A DNA stretch of 64,000 bases, taken from contig CAWCAW010000009.1 in assembly GCA_963793645.1 (NCBI GenBank), positions 1 through 64,000 of the forward strand, written 5' to 3'. Below, in pieces: positions 44,669-53,373 of the stretch. The stretch is from CAWCAW01 sp963793645 (GTDB lineage: Bacteria > Actinomycetota > Acidimicrobiia > Acidimicrobiales > UBA8190). Numbering within the stretch: position 1 is the stretch's first letter; every line of letters begins with the position of its first letter. Under the pieces are notes generated by a model. That model saw only the letters and a list, made by a program, of their open reading frames with translations, was not told where the DNA came from and searched no databases. The translations under genes and the position numbers were made by a program.

Positions 44669-45418
44669 CGCAGGACCCGAGTGTCAGCCACGGTACCGAG
44701 ACCGTACTGGGAGCATCGTGACTCTCGACGCGAGCTTGCACGTATGCCTCGATTCCCCTCGGAGCAGCCTGCGGAGGAGGAACACGCAGCATCGGGCCGC
44801 CGTCGTAGGGGTGGCGAATACGTCGATCTGTTCGAGGGCCCGTGAATACCCACGACAACGGCTCCTGCCGGCGAGGGAAGAATTTGGACCTCCGACCTTC
44901 GGGCCATGAGACCTGCTCTCAATATTGTCCCGGGAATTCGTAAGTCAACGAAGTGGTACCAGCGTAGTGGGTCGGACGATTCGCAACTCGGCTGTCTGCG
45001 TCGGGTCCATCGGTGACACGAACAGGACCTTGGGATCTCCGCTGGATGGACTCCGCTGAGGAGGTCTCCTCGCGGGCGGTGTCGGGGTGCTCACCCGGCG
45101 GATCGTCGCAGCTACTCCCGGCGGGCTCGCTGGCTTCGCAGTACGTCGGTCGCTGACGGCGCCAGCCCCGTTGACTCGAAGACGCCGAGGCCTTCTACAT
45201 AGCCGGTGTCCTCGAGGTGCTTGGCGCAAGGGGGGTGGCGTTACACCGAGTGCGTGCTGGCTGCCCGTGGTATTGGCTCGTTGACCTCAGGCTCGCGCGC
45301 CGAGCTAGCCCAAACCCTGGGTCAAAAGCGGTTGCGATGCATGTCATCAGGGTTTCATCTAGGCCCAAACGCAAGAGAGGGTCCTTGGGGTGCCTTCTAC
45401 CAGCAACTGGAGGGGAGG
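44669..45418. other. intergenic region, probably decayed
   Basis: About 750 bases between the propeller gene and the secreted protein at 45419. It contains the tRNA-Met-like fragment at 44866-44921; no convincing coding frame was found on either strand. Confidence 0.4.
44866..44921 (-). pseudogene. tRNA-Met-like 3' fragment
   Basis: On the minus strand it resembles the 3' half of a CAT-anticodon tRNA: GGTCTCATGGCCCG, variable loop AGGTC, and a T arm GGAGG-TCCAAAT-TCTTC with a substituted T-loop. Stem pairing is poor and the D arm and 5' acceptor are missing. It may mark an old integration site. No intact tRNA-Met is in the window. Confidence 0.4.
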
Positions 45419-45907
45419 ATGCGAAGGGTATTGGTGTTGGTCGCCACACTGGTTATCCCGGTGGCGGGGATCGCGGTGGCATTGGATGGGGGTTCGGCGT
45501 GGGCCAAGGGCCCGAATGGCAAGTTGAGTTGTTCCTCGGTTGCCAGCAGCGGGATCGGCATCGAAATCAGCGGGTGCACCGATTCGGGTAGCGCCACCGG
45601 TGTCACCAACTCGGTGGTTCTTTCGGAGACGGCTTTGGCGACTGGTGGACCTGTCCAGTGGAACAACGGGACGATCACCGTCTTCGGTCAGCTTGCGCTC
45701 GTAGATACAAGTGCCAAGAAGTGCCCCGGATACATGAAGTCGACGCCAAAGGCTCCCTACTCAGGGCCCGAGCCGTCCGCTCTAAAGATCTCGGGTTCTG
45801 TCACCATGGACAATGCGGGCCTGAAGGTTCCCGGTAGATTCAAGGGCGAGGTCTGCATCAGCGATTCGGATACCGTCAGCTCTCCGAAGCCTTTGAAGAT
45901 CAGCTGA
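45419..45907 (+). CDS. small secreted protein
   Basis: 162 residues. A signal peptide (MRRVLVLVATLVIPVAGIAV, cleavage probably after GSAWA) is followed by a beta-rich domain with four Cys (two near 37 and 52, two near 100 and 145). ATG 45419 has an AGGGGAGG run just upstream. A strong hairpin follows the stop. The family is not recognised; the lack of charged active-site motifs suggests a surface or binding protein. Confidence 0.7.
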   Translation: MRRVLVLVATLVIPVAGIAVALDGGSAWAKGPNGKLSCSSVASSGIGIEISGCTDSGSATGVTNSVVLSETALATGGPVQWNNGTITVFGQLALVDTSAKKCPGYMKSTPKAPYSGPEPSALKISGSVTMDNAGLKVPGRFKGEVCISDSDTVSSPKPLKIS

Positions 45908-46403
45908 CGAACGTACGCTGAAGGCCGCGAGGCCTTCAGAGACAGATCAATTAGAAACGGGAGGGCGTATGCCCTCCCGTTTCTGATTAGACGGACCGAA
46001 TCGAACCAAGGCGTATCGGGAATCGATCGGTGGCACGGCACGCGCCGCCGACCAAGGGCCGGTTTCGAAACGGTCGCGTCGAATGGTCCCTCGGCCCCTA
46101 CGCAAATTCCTCAAACCACACAGGCCGAAAAGGCGAGCGATCACCAGCAACGGGCTATGAGCATCTCGACGGGCCAACGCCAGGCCTTGGACGCTGCCGT
46201 CAGAGCCCTCAGATGTCCCGTGGCATACGCTTCGGCCATGCCCGCACCACCTGTAGACGACCCACAACCCTTCACAAACGATGCTGAACCACCCCCGCCA
46301 TGGGAGTTCCCGGAAATTGCCGCCGTGGTCGTCTCGCTGCTGTAGGGCTATTGGCTCTCGGGGACTGGCAACGGGGATAGCCAGGAGCGCGCTGAGCACC
46401 GGG
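45908..46403. other. intergenic region with terminator
   Basis: About 495 bases holding the hairpin at 45953-45984 and otherwise nothing I can assign. Confidence 0.4.
45953..45984. terminator. perfect 14-bp stem-loop
   Basis: AGAAACGGGAGGGC at 45953-45966, loop GTAT, and GCCCTCCCGTTTCT at 45971-45984. The stem is perfect, 46 bases after the stop of the secreted protein, with T-rich sequence on one side and A-rich on the other, so it could stop transcription from both sides. Confidence 0.8.
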
Positions 46404-46847
46404 ATGGCACCTTCTGGTTTCAACCGTCAAACAGTGGGCGCCTCCATCGAGTTCGGTTCATTGTGGGCAACCGTCGTCTTGGCCGTCGTCCTCTTGGGCC
46501 TGATAGGGGTTTGCTGGTGGCACCTCGGTGAATGGGAGCGAGGTCCAGAGGATGATGAGCCAACTCAGATCACCGCTGAGGCTCTCGGTCACACGTTACG
46601 AACTCGCGGCATCGTCCTGTGGGTGCAGGTGATGTTCGTCATCACGGCGGCAGGCGCAATCGCTGAATTGGTGGGGGCCGTCATGGAGCGCTTTGGTACG
46701 GGCGGCGTTGCGAGCTGGGCATCGGACTTCGACACTGGGGCCAACACGCTTGCTGTTCTGGCCATTGCTGTCACCGGTGTGCTGTTCGGGCGCCACCTCA
46801 CCAGCCGGTACGACTCCGACGCTTCCACCATCGCAGACTCCCCATAG
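46404..46847 (+). CDS. small membrane protein
   Basis: 147 residues from ATG 46404, the start that places the first helix near the N-terminus; the frame stays open upstream without protein-like character. Three transmembrane segments: about 14-40 (LWATVVLAVVLLGLIGVCWW), 72-98 (ILWVQVMFVITAAGAIAELV, preceded by a basic turn), and 115-135 (LAVLAIAVTGVLFG). The middle loop is acidic (ERGPEDDEPTQ). Family unknown. Confidence 0.6.
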   Translation: MAPSGFNRQTVGASIEFGSLWATVVLAVVLLGLIGVCWWHLGEWERGPEDDEPTQITAEALGHTLRTRGIVLWVQVMFVITAAGAIAELVGAVMERFGTGGVASWASDFDTGANTLAVLAIAVTGVLFGRHLTSRYDSDASTIADSP

Positions 46848-47054
46848 CCGACTGTGTCAACGGGACCGTCACGCCCCGGGCCCGGCATGCGTGCGCTACT
46901 CAACCAACCCGCGAGTGGGGCGATAGCGTCTCAATGACGAACGCACGGCTGCTGATGCCTTACACACGGGGCGCCCGTCTGCGCATCGGGATCCTACGCC
47001 TCGGAATCGGGCCACGGCAGGGTGCCCTCGTAGCCATCTTCGATGACTGGATGC

Positions 47055-47471
47055 CTACCTAGGCCATGGGTTATCGACAACGCCGAGCTGAATGAACAGG
47101 CCGAGCTTGTCGGCTCCGATCCATTCTCTGACGACCTTGTCGCGCTCGAAGTGCATGACGGTAACCACCCATTCCTGCACCGAACATCCCGTCGGGGGCC
47201 GACCGAGATATGCACCGGTGTCAGTACCCCGGAACGTCGCTCTGAGGACGACCGTATCGCCCGCCGTGATCAGCTCCTCGACGTCCATGTGGAGGTCAGG
47301 AAACGTCTGGTGGTAGCGGCGAATCGGCTCGACTCTGGCCGAGGGCCCTGACCCGAACATGTTGGCGTAGCTCTCGTCGTAGAGGTCAGCCGCGGCATCG
47401 CAGTTTCTGCCGTTCCAGACCTCGTCGATGAAACGCCGGACTTGACTCTCGGTGGCGAGCGCTTCCATCAT
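47055..47471 (-). CDS. SnoaL-like / NTF2-fold protein
   Basis: 138 residues. ATG 47471 and ATG 47468 both follow a GAGG. The cone-shaped NTF2 fold is suggested by VRRFIDEVWNGRNCDAADLYD-type helices (ATESQVRRFIDEVWNGRNC), FPDLHMDVEELITAGDTVVLRATFRGTDTG (split strands near 55-85) and FERDKVVREWIGADKLGLFIQLG at the end. Members are small polyketide cyclases or ester-cyclase-like proteins of mostly unknown role. Confidence 0.8.
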   Translation of the reverse strand: MMEALATESQVRRFIDEVWNGRNCDAAADLYDESYANMFGSGPSARVEPIRRYHQTFPDLHMDVEELITAGDTVVLRATFRGTDTGAYLGRPPTGCSVQEWVVTVMHFERDKVVREWIGADKLGLFIQLGVVDNPWPR

Positions 47472-47609
47472 TGACCTCGTTCATGCGTCGTGGCGATTTC
47501 ACAATTCCTCAGGAGCTACGCAGCTGGTGTGCTTGACCATGAGTGCAAGCTGTCAGTCCCGTTGCCAGAGCAACATTCAATCGATAGAGATCGATGTTCT
47601 GTGAGTTGC

Positions 47610-48125
47610 CTACGAGAAGCTCCATCGCGTCTGACTGTAAGGACCACCTTTGCCGAAGCCAAACGCCGTCGAGGGATTAACTCGATACAACAGAGCTTCC
47701 CCGACCCGAATGGCATCACCGAGCCCCTCCCACGTTCCGTCAGGCGAGGCGAAATGCGAACCATATTTCGATTCGAACGCGTCAGCGACGCTCCGGCGCT
47801 CGGCCTCTTGGTCGACAACAAGAGCCTTTCCTTCCACCACGAGGTCCAGACCTTCAAGATCATTTCGGCCCGTCGTTAAAACACAACCCTGGTTCTGAGC
47901 GAGATTTTTGGCCTTACGTTCTTCAGGACCGGTGCAGAAGTACAACGCTCCTTGAAACCAGACGCCCAGCAACGGAGTCACATGCGGCTGCCCATCGGGC
48001 CGGACCGTCGACAACCAGTACAACTCCGCATCGCTCAGCCCTCGGCGGGCCTCCTGCCATGGTGTCGGAACGGCATCAGGACTGCTGAAGGCGCACAGCG
48101 TGGTGGACGGCTCCCGTTCAACCAT
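47610..48125 (-). CDS. pyridoxamine 5'-phosphate oxidase-family (flavin/F420-binding split-barrel) protein
   Basis: 171 residues if ATG 48125 is used; the frame allows ATG 48170. The split beta-barrel pattern is clear: LYWLSTVRPDGQPHVTPLLGVWFQGALYF near 35-65, KAKNLAQNQGCVLTTG near 72, LDLVVEGKALVV near 92, and the C-terminal RVNPSTAFGFGKGG. This superfamily includes FMN- and F420-binding oxidoreductases common in actinobacteria. The cofactor and substrate are not known. Confidence 0.82.
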   Translation of the reverse strand: MVEREPSTTLCAFSSPDAVPTPWQEARRGLSDAELYWLSTVRPDGQPHVTPLLGVWFQGALYFCTGPEERKAKNLAQNQGCVLTTGRNDLEGLDLVVEGKALVVDQEAERRSVADAFESKYGSHFASPDGTWEGLGDAIRVGEALLYRVNPSTAFGFGKGGPYSQTRWSFS

Positions 48126-48256
48126 CCCGTCCATCCTCAGTCTCATTTTCTGCCTTTTGGGCATGACCATGCCAATCGCTATTCGACACTCTCATGTCCG
48201 CAGTGTTGCATACGCGACGTTGCCGATCCCGTGGCCCCCGCTGTTATGTTCGGTTC

Positions 48257-49192
48257 GTGGCCGTTGCCCACCCACTCCTGGAATCGAACGTTAAGAGCGC
48301 CATAGAGGGCGCGGCGTCCCGTCATCTCGGACGACCTTGGGTGGGCGTCGGATTCACCGACTTGAACGACCGGGCATCACATCCGTGCGGCGTGCTGCGC
48401 GGCGAGCCCTTCTCGGTGTTCGCAAAGCTCAGTGCCGGCGATGATGCGGGCGAGAAATTTCAGGCCGAACTGCGCGGCTTGGCTCTTTTGCAAGATCGGG
48501 CGCGGATCTCGACCCCTACGCCGGTCGGATCCGGTCTTGTCGCCTTGGATCACGGATTTGTCCTTTTGACGGAAGCGCTATCCGAACGTCCTCCTCATGA
48601 TCGGACCTCCGCCGACTGGAGCTCTATCGGTCACACCCTGGCCGCTGTGCATCAAGTGCATGGCAGGCGATTCGGGCTCGAAGACTTCAACGGGTTCTTC
48701 GGCCCCTTGCCTCAAGACAATAGGCCCGTCCATTCGGACCAATGGGTGGACTTCTATATCGAACGGCGTGTCCTTCCGCTGCTCAAGGCAGCTGTTGACT
48801 CCGGACACCTGCCCCTGGAGCTTATGGGTTACGTGGAACGCCTCATCCATCGTCTGCCCTCGCTGTGCGGTCCAGAGCCAAGGCCAACGCTGCTTCATGG
48901 CGACGCGCAACAGCACAACTTTGTCAGTACCGATGACGGTGCTGTGGTGGCCGACGTGGCACCGTATTTTGGGCATCCCGAGATTGACCTGACGCTTCTC
49001 GATTACTTCCAACCCGTGCCCGACGATGTATTCCACGCCTATGGCGAGATCGCACCTATTGACGATGGCTTCCGGGAACGTCGCTTTCTCTGGTGCATCT
49101 TTGTAGACCTGGCTTGCATCACCGTTGGAGCCGCCCCGTTTGATGGTTTTGCGCTGACCCGCCTCACCGACGCAAGCCGCCACCGCCTATGA
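48257..49192 (+). CDS. fructosamine kinase-family protein
   Basis: 311 residues from GTG 48257. Kinase-fold features are FAKLSAGDDAGEKFQAELRGLALL near 55-80, HTLAAVHQVHGRRFGLEDFNGFFG near 133, the catalytic loop LLHGDAQQHNFV near 218 and the metal-binding VVADVAPYFGHPEIDLTLLDYF near 237. The family phosphorylates fructosamines and ribulosamines on glycated protein, starting repair. The usual IDPA/YYGHRE signature is altered (VADVAPYFGHPE), so the substrate may differ. Confidence 0.82.
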   Translation: MAVAHPLLESNVKSAIEGAASRHLGRPWVGVGFTDLNDRASHPCGVLRGEPFSVFAKLSAGDDAGEKFQAELRGLALLQDRARISTPTPVGSGLVALDHGFVLLTEALSERPPHDRTSADWSSIGHTLAAVHQVHGRRFGLEDFNGFFGPLPQDNRPVHSDQWVDFYIERRVLPLLKAAVDSGHLPLELMGYVERLIHRLPSLCGPEPRPTLLHGDAQQHNFVSTDDGAVVADVAPYFGHPEIDLTLLDYFQPVPDDVFHAYGEIAPIDDGFRERRFLWCIFVDLACITVGAAPFDGFALTRLTDASRHRL

Positions 49193-49282
49193 GGCTTTCA
49201 GCTGAACCCCGAGCCGCCAACGCGTAACTCGGGCTTACTAACGCACCAGCGCCTCACCATGTGACCTGGTTGAATAGGGCAT

Positions 49283-49507
49283 ATGCGCTTCTTGGCGTGG
49301 GTAGTGCTGATTGTGACGGCCGTTCTGGCCCTCGGTTTTCTCTCGCTTCTCATCGACTTGGTCGTTACGGGTCTGACGAGCGGAGCCATCTATCGGTACG
49401 TGGGCATGGCTGAGGTCCTCGCTCTGTTCCTCGGGACTGCGTACCTGGCGTCGCGTTCATTGGCAATCATCAGGCGTCCGCGCCAGAGCATCCAGCCCGT
49501 GGCGTGA
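49283..49507 (+). CDS. small membrane protein
   Basis: 74 residues. Two transmembrane helices (LAWVVLIVTAVLALGFLSLLI and YVGMAEVLALFLGTAYLA) and a short basic tail. ATG 49283 follows a TATG-rich stretch; no family is recognised. The compact two-helix pattern and good hydrophobicity make it a likely real gene. Confidence 0.5.
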   Translation: MRFLAWVVLIVTAVLALGFLSLLIDLVVTGLTSGAIYRYVGMAEVLALFLGTAYLASRSLAIIRRPRQSIQPVA

Positions 49508-49590
49508 TCGGGTGTGCGAGGCGGCGGGAACTTGGGAGTCACTCGCAACTCCCGACGTCGTCCCCGAATGACCTCGGTGAGGTGCGACGA

Positions 49591-49929
49591 TCAGACGGAG
49601 GGGTCGGGTAGGAGCTCCCGCACCTCTTGCGCACAGCGGCACGCCGAAGCGAACTTGGCAGCCCACTCATGCGCCTGCTCACGTGAAGACACGTCCACGA
49701 TTGCGAACCCTCCGATGACCGTCTTGACTTCGGGATAAGGGCCATCGGTCACCGTCCCGTCGCTGGCCACGACGCTCGCCTTCTGACTGGCCAATCCCCC
49801 GCCGAATACCCACACGCCGGCATCCTGCGCCTCCTGGACTACCTCATGCGCGGCCTTGGCCACGTCGGGCAGATCCTCGTCCGGAAATGACATGGCGCCG
49901 TCATCGAACGAGATCAGATACCGAGTCAT
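49591..49929 (-). CDS. YCII-related (DGPF) domain protein
   Basis: 112 residues. The ferredoxin-like YCII fold is seen in MTRYLISFDDGAM, then VVQEAQDAGVWVFGGGL, TDGPYPEVKTVIGGFAIVDVSSREQAHEWAAKFA. Proteins of this family often sit beside ECF sigma-factor genes; none is present here. The His/Asp dyad of YciI-type hydrolases is not obvious, so it is a domain-level call. Confidence 0.85.
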   Translation of the reverse strand: MTRYLISFDDGAMSFPDEDLPDVAKAAHEVVQEAQDAGVWVFGGGLASQKASVVASDGTVTDGPYPEVKTVIGGFAIVDVSSREQAHEWAAKFASACRCAQEVRELLPDPSV

Positions 49930-50071
49930 TCCAAGGCTCCTCTTCCCGACCGACGCTCCAGCCGTCTGTCATCGCCACCGGTCATACTTCCACCAGGCGT
50001 CGGCACGCCAGGACGATAGCGCCGTAGGCATCAGGACATGCGCCCGTGCACAACAGGAGCGGACGTGCTGC

Positions 50072-51178
50072 TCAAGCGTCCCTGGTCGCCATTTTCCACG
50101 CACCCAAAGCCGTCCACACCACCAACCAGGCTGCAATGACTGCCACCGCGATGACATTCGACTCCGGCACCAAGTACGACGAATCTCTAAGGCCACCGGG
50201 TCCATTCACGATCACATAATTGACCCCGATCCCGGCCGGTTCGAAATGCGCCACGGCCAGTTCGATGGTCAGGGGTCGCTGAAGGTTGATCAGGTGAAGA
50301 AGCTTGGTCGACAACAGAAACGGTCGGAAGATGATCTCGTACACGATCATCAGGACAATCGGCAGCATCCGCTGACCCATGAGCGAGGCAAACCCGAGAC
50401 CGAACAAGAAGCCGACGATCACCTCGAGCTCCAGCCACAGCCCCGTCCTGATCATCAAGTTATAGGGCGGCGAGTTGTACGTCACCGCGTAGGTCGGATA
50501 GTTCTGCACGGCTTGCCGCTCAGCCAGCGCCCGAGACAGCGGGGTGTTTGGTTCGGGTTCATTCGCCGGGCATGGCCCGTTGTAAGGGAAGTCGCAGATG
50601 ATCAGATTCGGATGATCGGCGGCCCAGGATTCGTATCCATGGACGGGCAAGCCGAGAGGCACGGTTGTGCCCTGAAAGTCGAACCTGAGCTGCGGGGAGA
50701 ACACGCACACGACGCAGATGATGGTGAATGCAACCGCCACCATAGGGACGACGATGGCCAAGCCGGCCGGGATGCGGGCCAGGTAGATCGCCACCCTCGA
50801 GCGCCCGGTCACCACCTGCTGGGTGAACATCCCGTCGGCGAGGTCGGAACACCCGGCGGTGACCCCCAAGGTCATGGCGGCGATGAACCCAAAGATGTAG
50901 AGCACGCCGGCCACGAGGGAGGTGTAGACGGCGAACCCACCGGCGGGCCCGTAGGAATGCGGCGCAAAGGCGTGAAGCAACAGCTTGATGACGAGGAAAA
51001 GCGTCGGGAACCCTATTGTCAGTACGGTCAGGGTGATCATCAGGCCCCGGCGCGTGCGCAGCTCAATCAGCCTGGTCGCAATCATTGAACCGGTGGGGAT
51101 CCAAGATCCTCGCCGTTCGGCGTCTTCGGGACGTGACGGCCGAAGCGTTATACCCGAGTTCGACGTGTCATCGGGCAC
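50072..51178 (-). CDS. ABC-2-like membrane permease without ATPase partner
   Basis: About 368 residues from GTG 51178; the frame is open to 51277 and ATG 51085 is also possible. MIATRLIELRTRRGLMI leads into about six transmembrane segments (ITLTVLTIGFPTLFLVIKLL; VAGVLYIFGFIAAMTLGV; GLAIVVPMVAVAFTIICVV; and three later). RSRVAIYLARIPAG is the ABC-2-type connecting loop. A 90-residue extracellular loop lies between helices 4 and 5. No ATP-binding gene is next to it, so the energising subunit is elsewhere or lost. Confidence 0.72.
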   Translation of the reverse strand: MPDDTSNSGITLRPSRPEDAERRGSWIPTGSMIATRLIELRTRRGLMITLTVLTIGFPTLFLVIKLLLHAFAPHSYGPAGGFAVYTSLVAGVLYIFGFIAAMTLGVTAGCSDLADGMFTQQVVTGRSRVAIYLARIPAGLAIVVPMVAVAFTIICVVCVFSPQLRFDFQGTTVPLGLPVHGYESWAADHPNLIICDFPYNGPCPANEPEPNTPLSRALAERQAVQNYPTYAVTYNSPPYNLMIRTGLWLELEVIVGFLFGLGFASLMGQRMLPIVLMIVYEIIFRPFLLSTKLLHLINLQRPLTIELAVAHFEPAGIGVNYVIVNGPGGLRDSSYLVPESNVIAVAVIAAWLVVWTALGAWKMATRDA

Positions 51179-51467
51179 GCCACCAGGTTTCCACAGCGAG
51201 GCCCCAACCGGCCTGATCCAGGCGTCGTACTCGGAAAACGCCGTCGAGAGGCTGGGGCGGAAAACCCGGAGCAGCACTCCTCGATGTCAGATGTCCCGGG
51301 CCCGCTCACTGACTCTGGCCCCCACCCGCAGGTGCGAGCTTCATGGACACCGGCGCTGACGGCGCCACAATGCCCCGAAGCAGTGGACGACCGATGCGGT
51401 CAGATATGGCCGATCCCGCTGCCGTGGTGGCCCAGTACGTCAGCATGAAGGACTTGTGGCCTTCGTC

Positions 51468-51917
51468 TTAATCGGCGACACCTGAGAGCATCAAGATCAG
51501 CCAGGGCAGGAACCCAACCAGCAGTCCCACCGCCGCCACACGAACGACTCTATTGGTCAAGGGCACCCGTGCCTTGCGAACGCAGAATGCTGTGATCGCC
51601 ACCGTCACCGGGCAGATCGCACCGATGAACAAGTAAGGCAAGCCGTAGACATTGTCGTGGTGCGACGGCAGGTTGTCGATCAACCAGATCATCTTGGCAG
51701 TACCCGTAATGAGGACGATGGCGATGACAAATACGAGGACGGCGGCACGGAGACGTCCGCCGTTGTTACGAAAGGCAGCGCACCACAGCCACCGAGACCA
51801 ACCCAGACAAGACCAAGAACCAGTTCCTTGCCCGTCGCAGCGCGACCAGTCTGTGATCGTCGCCCTGGGGTCGGCGCCAGCCCGAAGGCGGGTTGGCATT
51901 GGGAGGTATCCGATCAC
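51468..51917 (-). CDS. small membrane protein
   Basis: Up to 149 residues; the true start is unclear and may lie near FRNNGGRLRAAVLV. Three transmembrane helices are visible (LRAAVLVFVIAIVLITGTAKM, LFIGAICPVTVAITAFC, VRVAAVGLLVGFLPWLILML). The upstream part has no protein character. Family unknown. Confidence 0.5.
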   Translation of the reverse strand: MIGYLPMPTRLRAGADPRATITDWSRCDGQGTGSWSCLGWSRWLWCAAFRNNGGRLRAAVLVFVIAIVLITGTAKMIWLIDNLPSHHDNVYGLPYLFIGAICPVTVAITAFCVRKARVPLTNRVVRVAAVGLLVGFLPWLILMLSGVAD

Positions 51918-52104
51918 CGATTACCGACCTCGTCGTATCCCGTCGTCAACCATTGAACAGACGTGGCCCGGTCGGGACATCGCTCATCTGAACAATAGGA
52001 GAAGGCTGCCCCGGATGCTCAACGGGGCTTCTCCGCACGTGCTCGCCAGAGGTGGGGTTCGTTCCCATGACTCAACCGAGGCGGGCGAGCGCGATCATGG
52101 ACGC

Positions 52105-52566
52105 ATGCTGATCCGTATCGAAGGAACCAATCTTCCCGGCCGAGAATGCGGTCCCGGACCAGATTTTCCGGACGGTCACCACAACATCCATGTGGCCGTG
52201 CAAGGACGAAAAGGTCAGCAGGACCTCTTTGGCTTGATTCGGGCCGACGCGCCGTCGGCCCACTGGGACCTCGCGTGTGAGATCTTCGGTCAGGCGCCCA
52301 CGATCGACTTCAAAGGTCCACAGATCCAGGGGTCGCCTACCAAGCGATTCATTTATCTCACGTGGGGCGTTGTCGATACGGCCGGAGCTTTCACGATGTT
52401 TCGCCGGGCCAAGCTCTGGCTCGATGCCATACCGTCGGAGATCGTCGAGCAAGCGCGCCCCCGCGGCGTTCTCAATGGTCGACTCGGCCTCTCCGACGAC
52501 CACGGTCGGCCGCTGTGTGCTTCGGTGCGGCCCCCGCTCATCCGATGGTCGCCCGCGGGTACCTGA
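52105..52566 (+). CDS. DUF5990-family protein
   Basis: 153 residues from ATG 52105. Features matching this actinobacterial family as I recall it are MLIRIEGTNLPGRECGPGPDFP, HNIHVAVQGRKG, FKGPQIQGSPTKRFIYLTWG, GAFTMFRRAKLWLDAIP and LCASVRPPLIRW. Function unknown. The antisense frame at the same place lacks these motifs and is not a gene. Confidence 0.8.
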   Translation: MLIRIEGTNLPGRECGPGPDFPDGHHNIHVAVQGRKGQQDLFGLIRADAPSAHWDLACEIFGQAPTIDFKGPQIQGSPTKRFIYLTWGVVDTAGAFTMFRRAKLWLDAIPSEIVEQARPRGVLNGRLGLSDDHGRPLCASVRPPLIRWSPAGT

Positions 52567-52614
52567 CTAGCCACCCTCTTCGAACCCGCCCCGCTCGATG
52601 AGGTAGTCGTGCTG

Positions 52615-52902
52615 TCAATTGATCACGTGGAATTCGATTCGGTACACGAGCGTGTCGTCATGGATCGGACCGGCGTGAGCGGCCCGTTGTCGCAGCGACT
52701 CCCGGTCCCTTTCGCCCGATCGCCGTATGTCGGAGCGGGTCACACTCGAAAAAGGCACCAGTTCGATCGAGTCCACTTGGATCTGCGCCGGACCGACCCA
52801 ATACGTTCCTCCGGCCTTCACCTTCGGTCGTTGCCACAGCCGGTACGACACCGTGATGGCACCGCAAGCGACCTCCTCACGTAACTCCTGGCTGAACTGC
52901 AT
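52615..52902 (-). CDS. ASCH-domain-like protein
   Basis: 95 residues from ATG 52902. The fold of the ASC-1 homology domain is suggested by GAITVSYRLWQRPKVKAGGTY, YWVGPAQIQVDSIELVPFSSVT and the C-terminal DTLVYRIEFHVI. ASCH domains bind RNA or modified nucleotides. The role here is unknown. It follows the Cys-rich gene and sufB on the same strand, 34 bases apart. Confidence 0.7.
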   Translation of the reverse strand: MQFSQELREEVACGAITVSYRLWQRPKVKAGGTYWVGPAQIQVDSIELVPFSSVTRSDIRRSGERDRESLRQRAAHAGPIHDDTLVYRIEFHVIN

Positions 52903-52936
52903 GGTCCCGGCCCCGCCAGAGCGAAGGAAGGTGCCT

Positions 52937-53287
52937 TCAGCGGGGCCGGCGCTTGAGCCAGCGCCGCCGCCCGCCGGCTTTCTCCTGCTTGGCCCGCTGA
53001 CGCTCGACATCCGAAAGAACTTCGGGAACGGCCGCGTTGACAATGCCCTCAGCGTCCTCGAGGAGCTGGATCACATCGGGGCCGGAATGCGGCTCGTCCT
53101 CGATGGGAGGTTCCACCAACGTGCCGTGGACCCAACCCGCGTCGGCCAAGCGGCGCACGTAGGAGGCACAGTCATCGGGACACCGCCACGGGGCCTCGGG
53201 GGCCAGGTCGAGCTCACAGAAACGAGCTACCTCGCCGGTGGAGTACGTCCGGCTCTGGAAATGCTTGCACTCCTCGCGCATAGGCAC
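52937..53287 (-). CDS. small Cys-rich protein downstream of sufB
   Basis: 116 residues from GTG 53287, chosen because AAGGA lies 8 bases upstream. Four Cys with spacing C-x16-C-x11-C-x3-C lie in the first half (REECKHFQSRTYSTGEV, then RFCELDLAPEAPWRCPDDC), a likely zinc or Fe-S site. The second half is acidic, then very basic (GGRRRWLKRRPR). It follows sufB by 86 bases on the same strand and may be co-transcribed. Function unknown; related small proteins occur in other actinobacteria. Confidence 0.7.
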   Translation of the reverse strand: MPMREECKHFQSRTYSTGEVARFCELDLAPEAPWRCPDDCASYVRRLADAGWVHGTLVEPPIEDEPHSGPDVIQLLEDAEGIVNAAVPEVLSDVERQRAKQEKAGGRRRWLKRRPR

Positions 53288-53373
53288 GGTGAAGATCCTT
53301 GCACGCACCGGCGACTCCTGCCGCACGCCACCCAAAGGAAACGGTGAGGAGCCCGGAGTGTCCGACGGGCTGG

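Noticed and set aside
44945..45229. Minus-strand frame of about 94 residues in the gene-poor stretch
   Set aside because: Arg/Pro-rich composition typical of a random frame in GC-rich DNA; no start signal.
52072..52503. Minus-strand frame opposite the DUF5990-like gene
   Set aside because: The plus-strand frame carries the conserved motifs; this is its antisense shadow.
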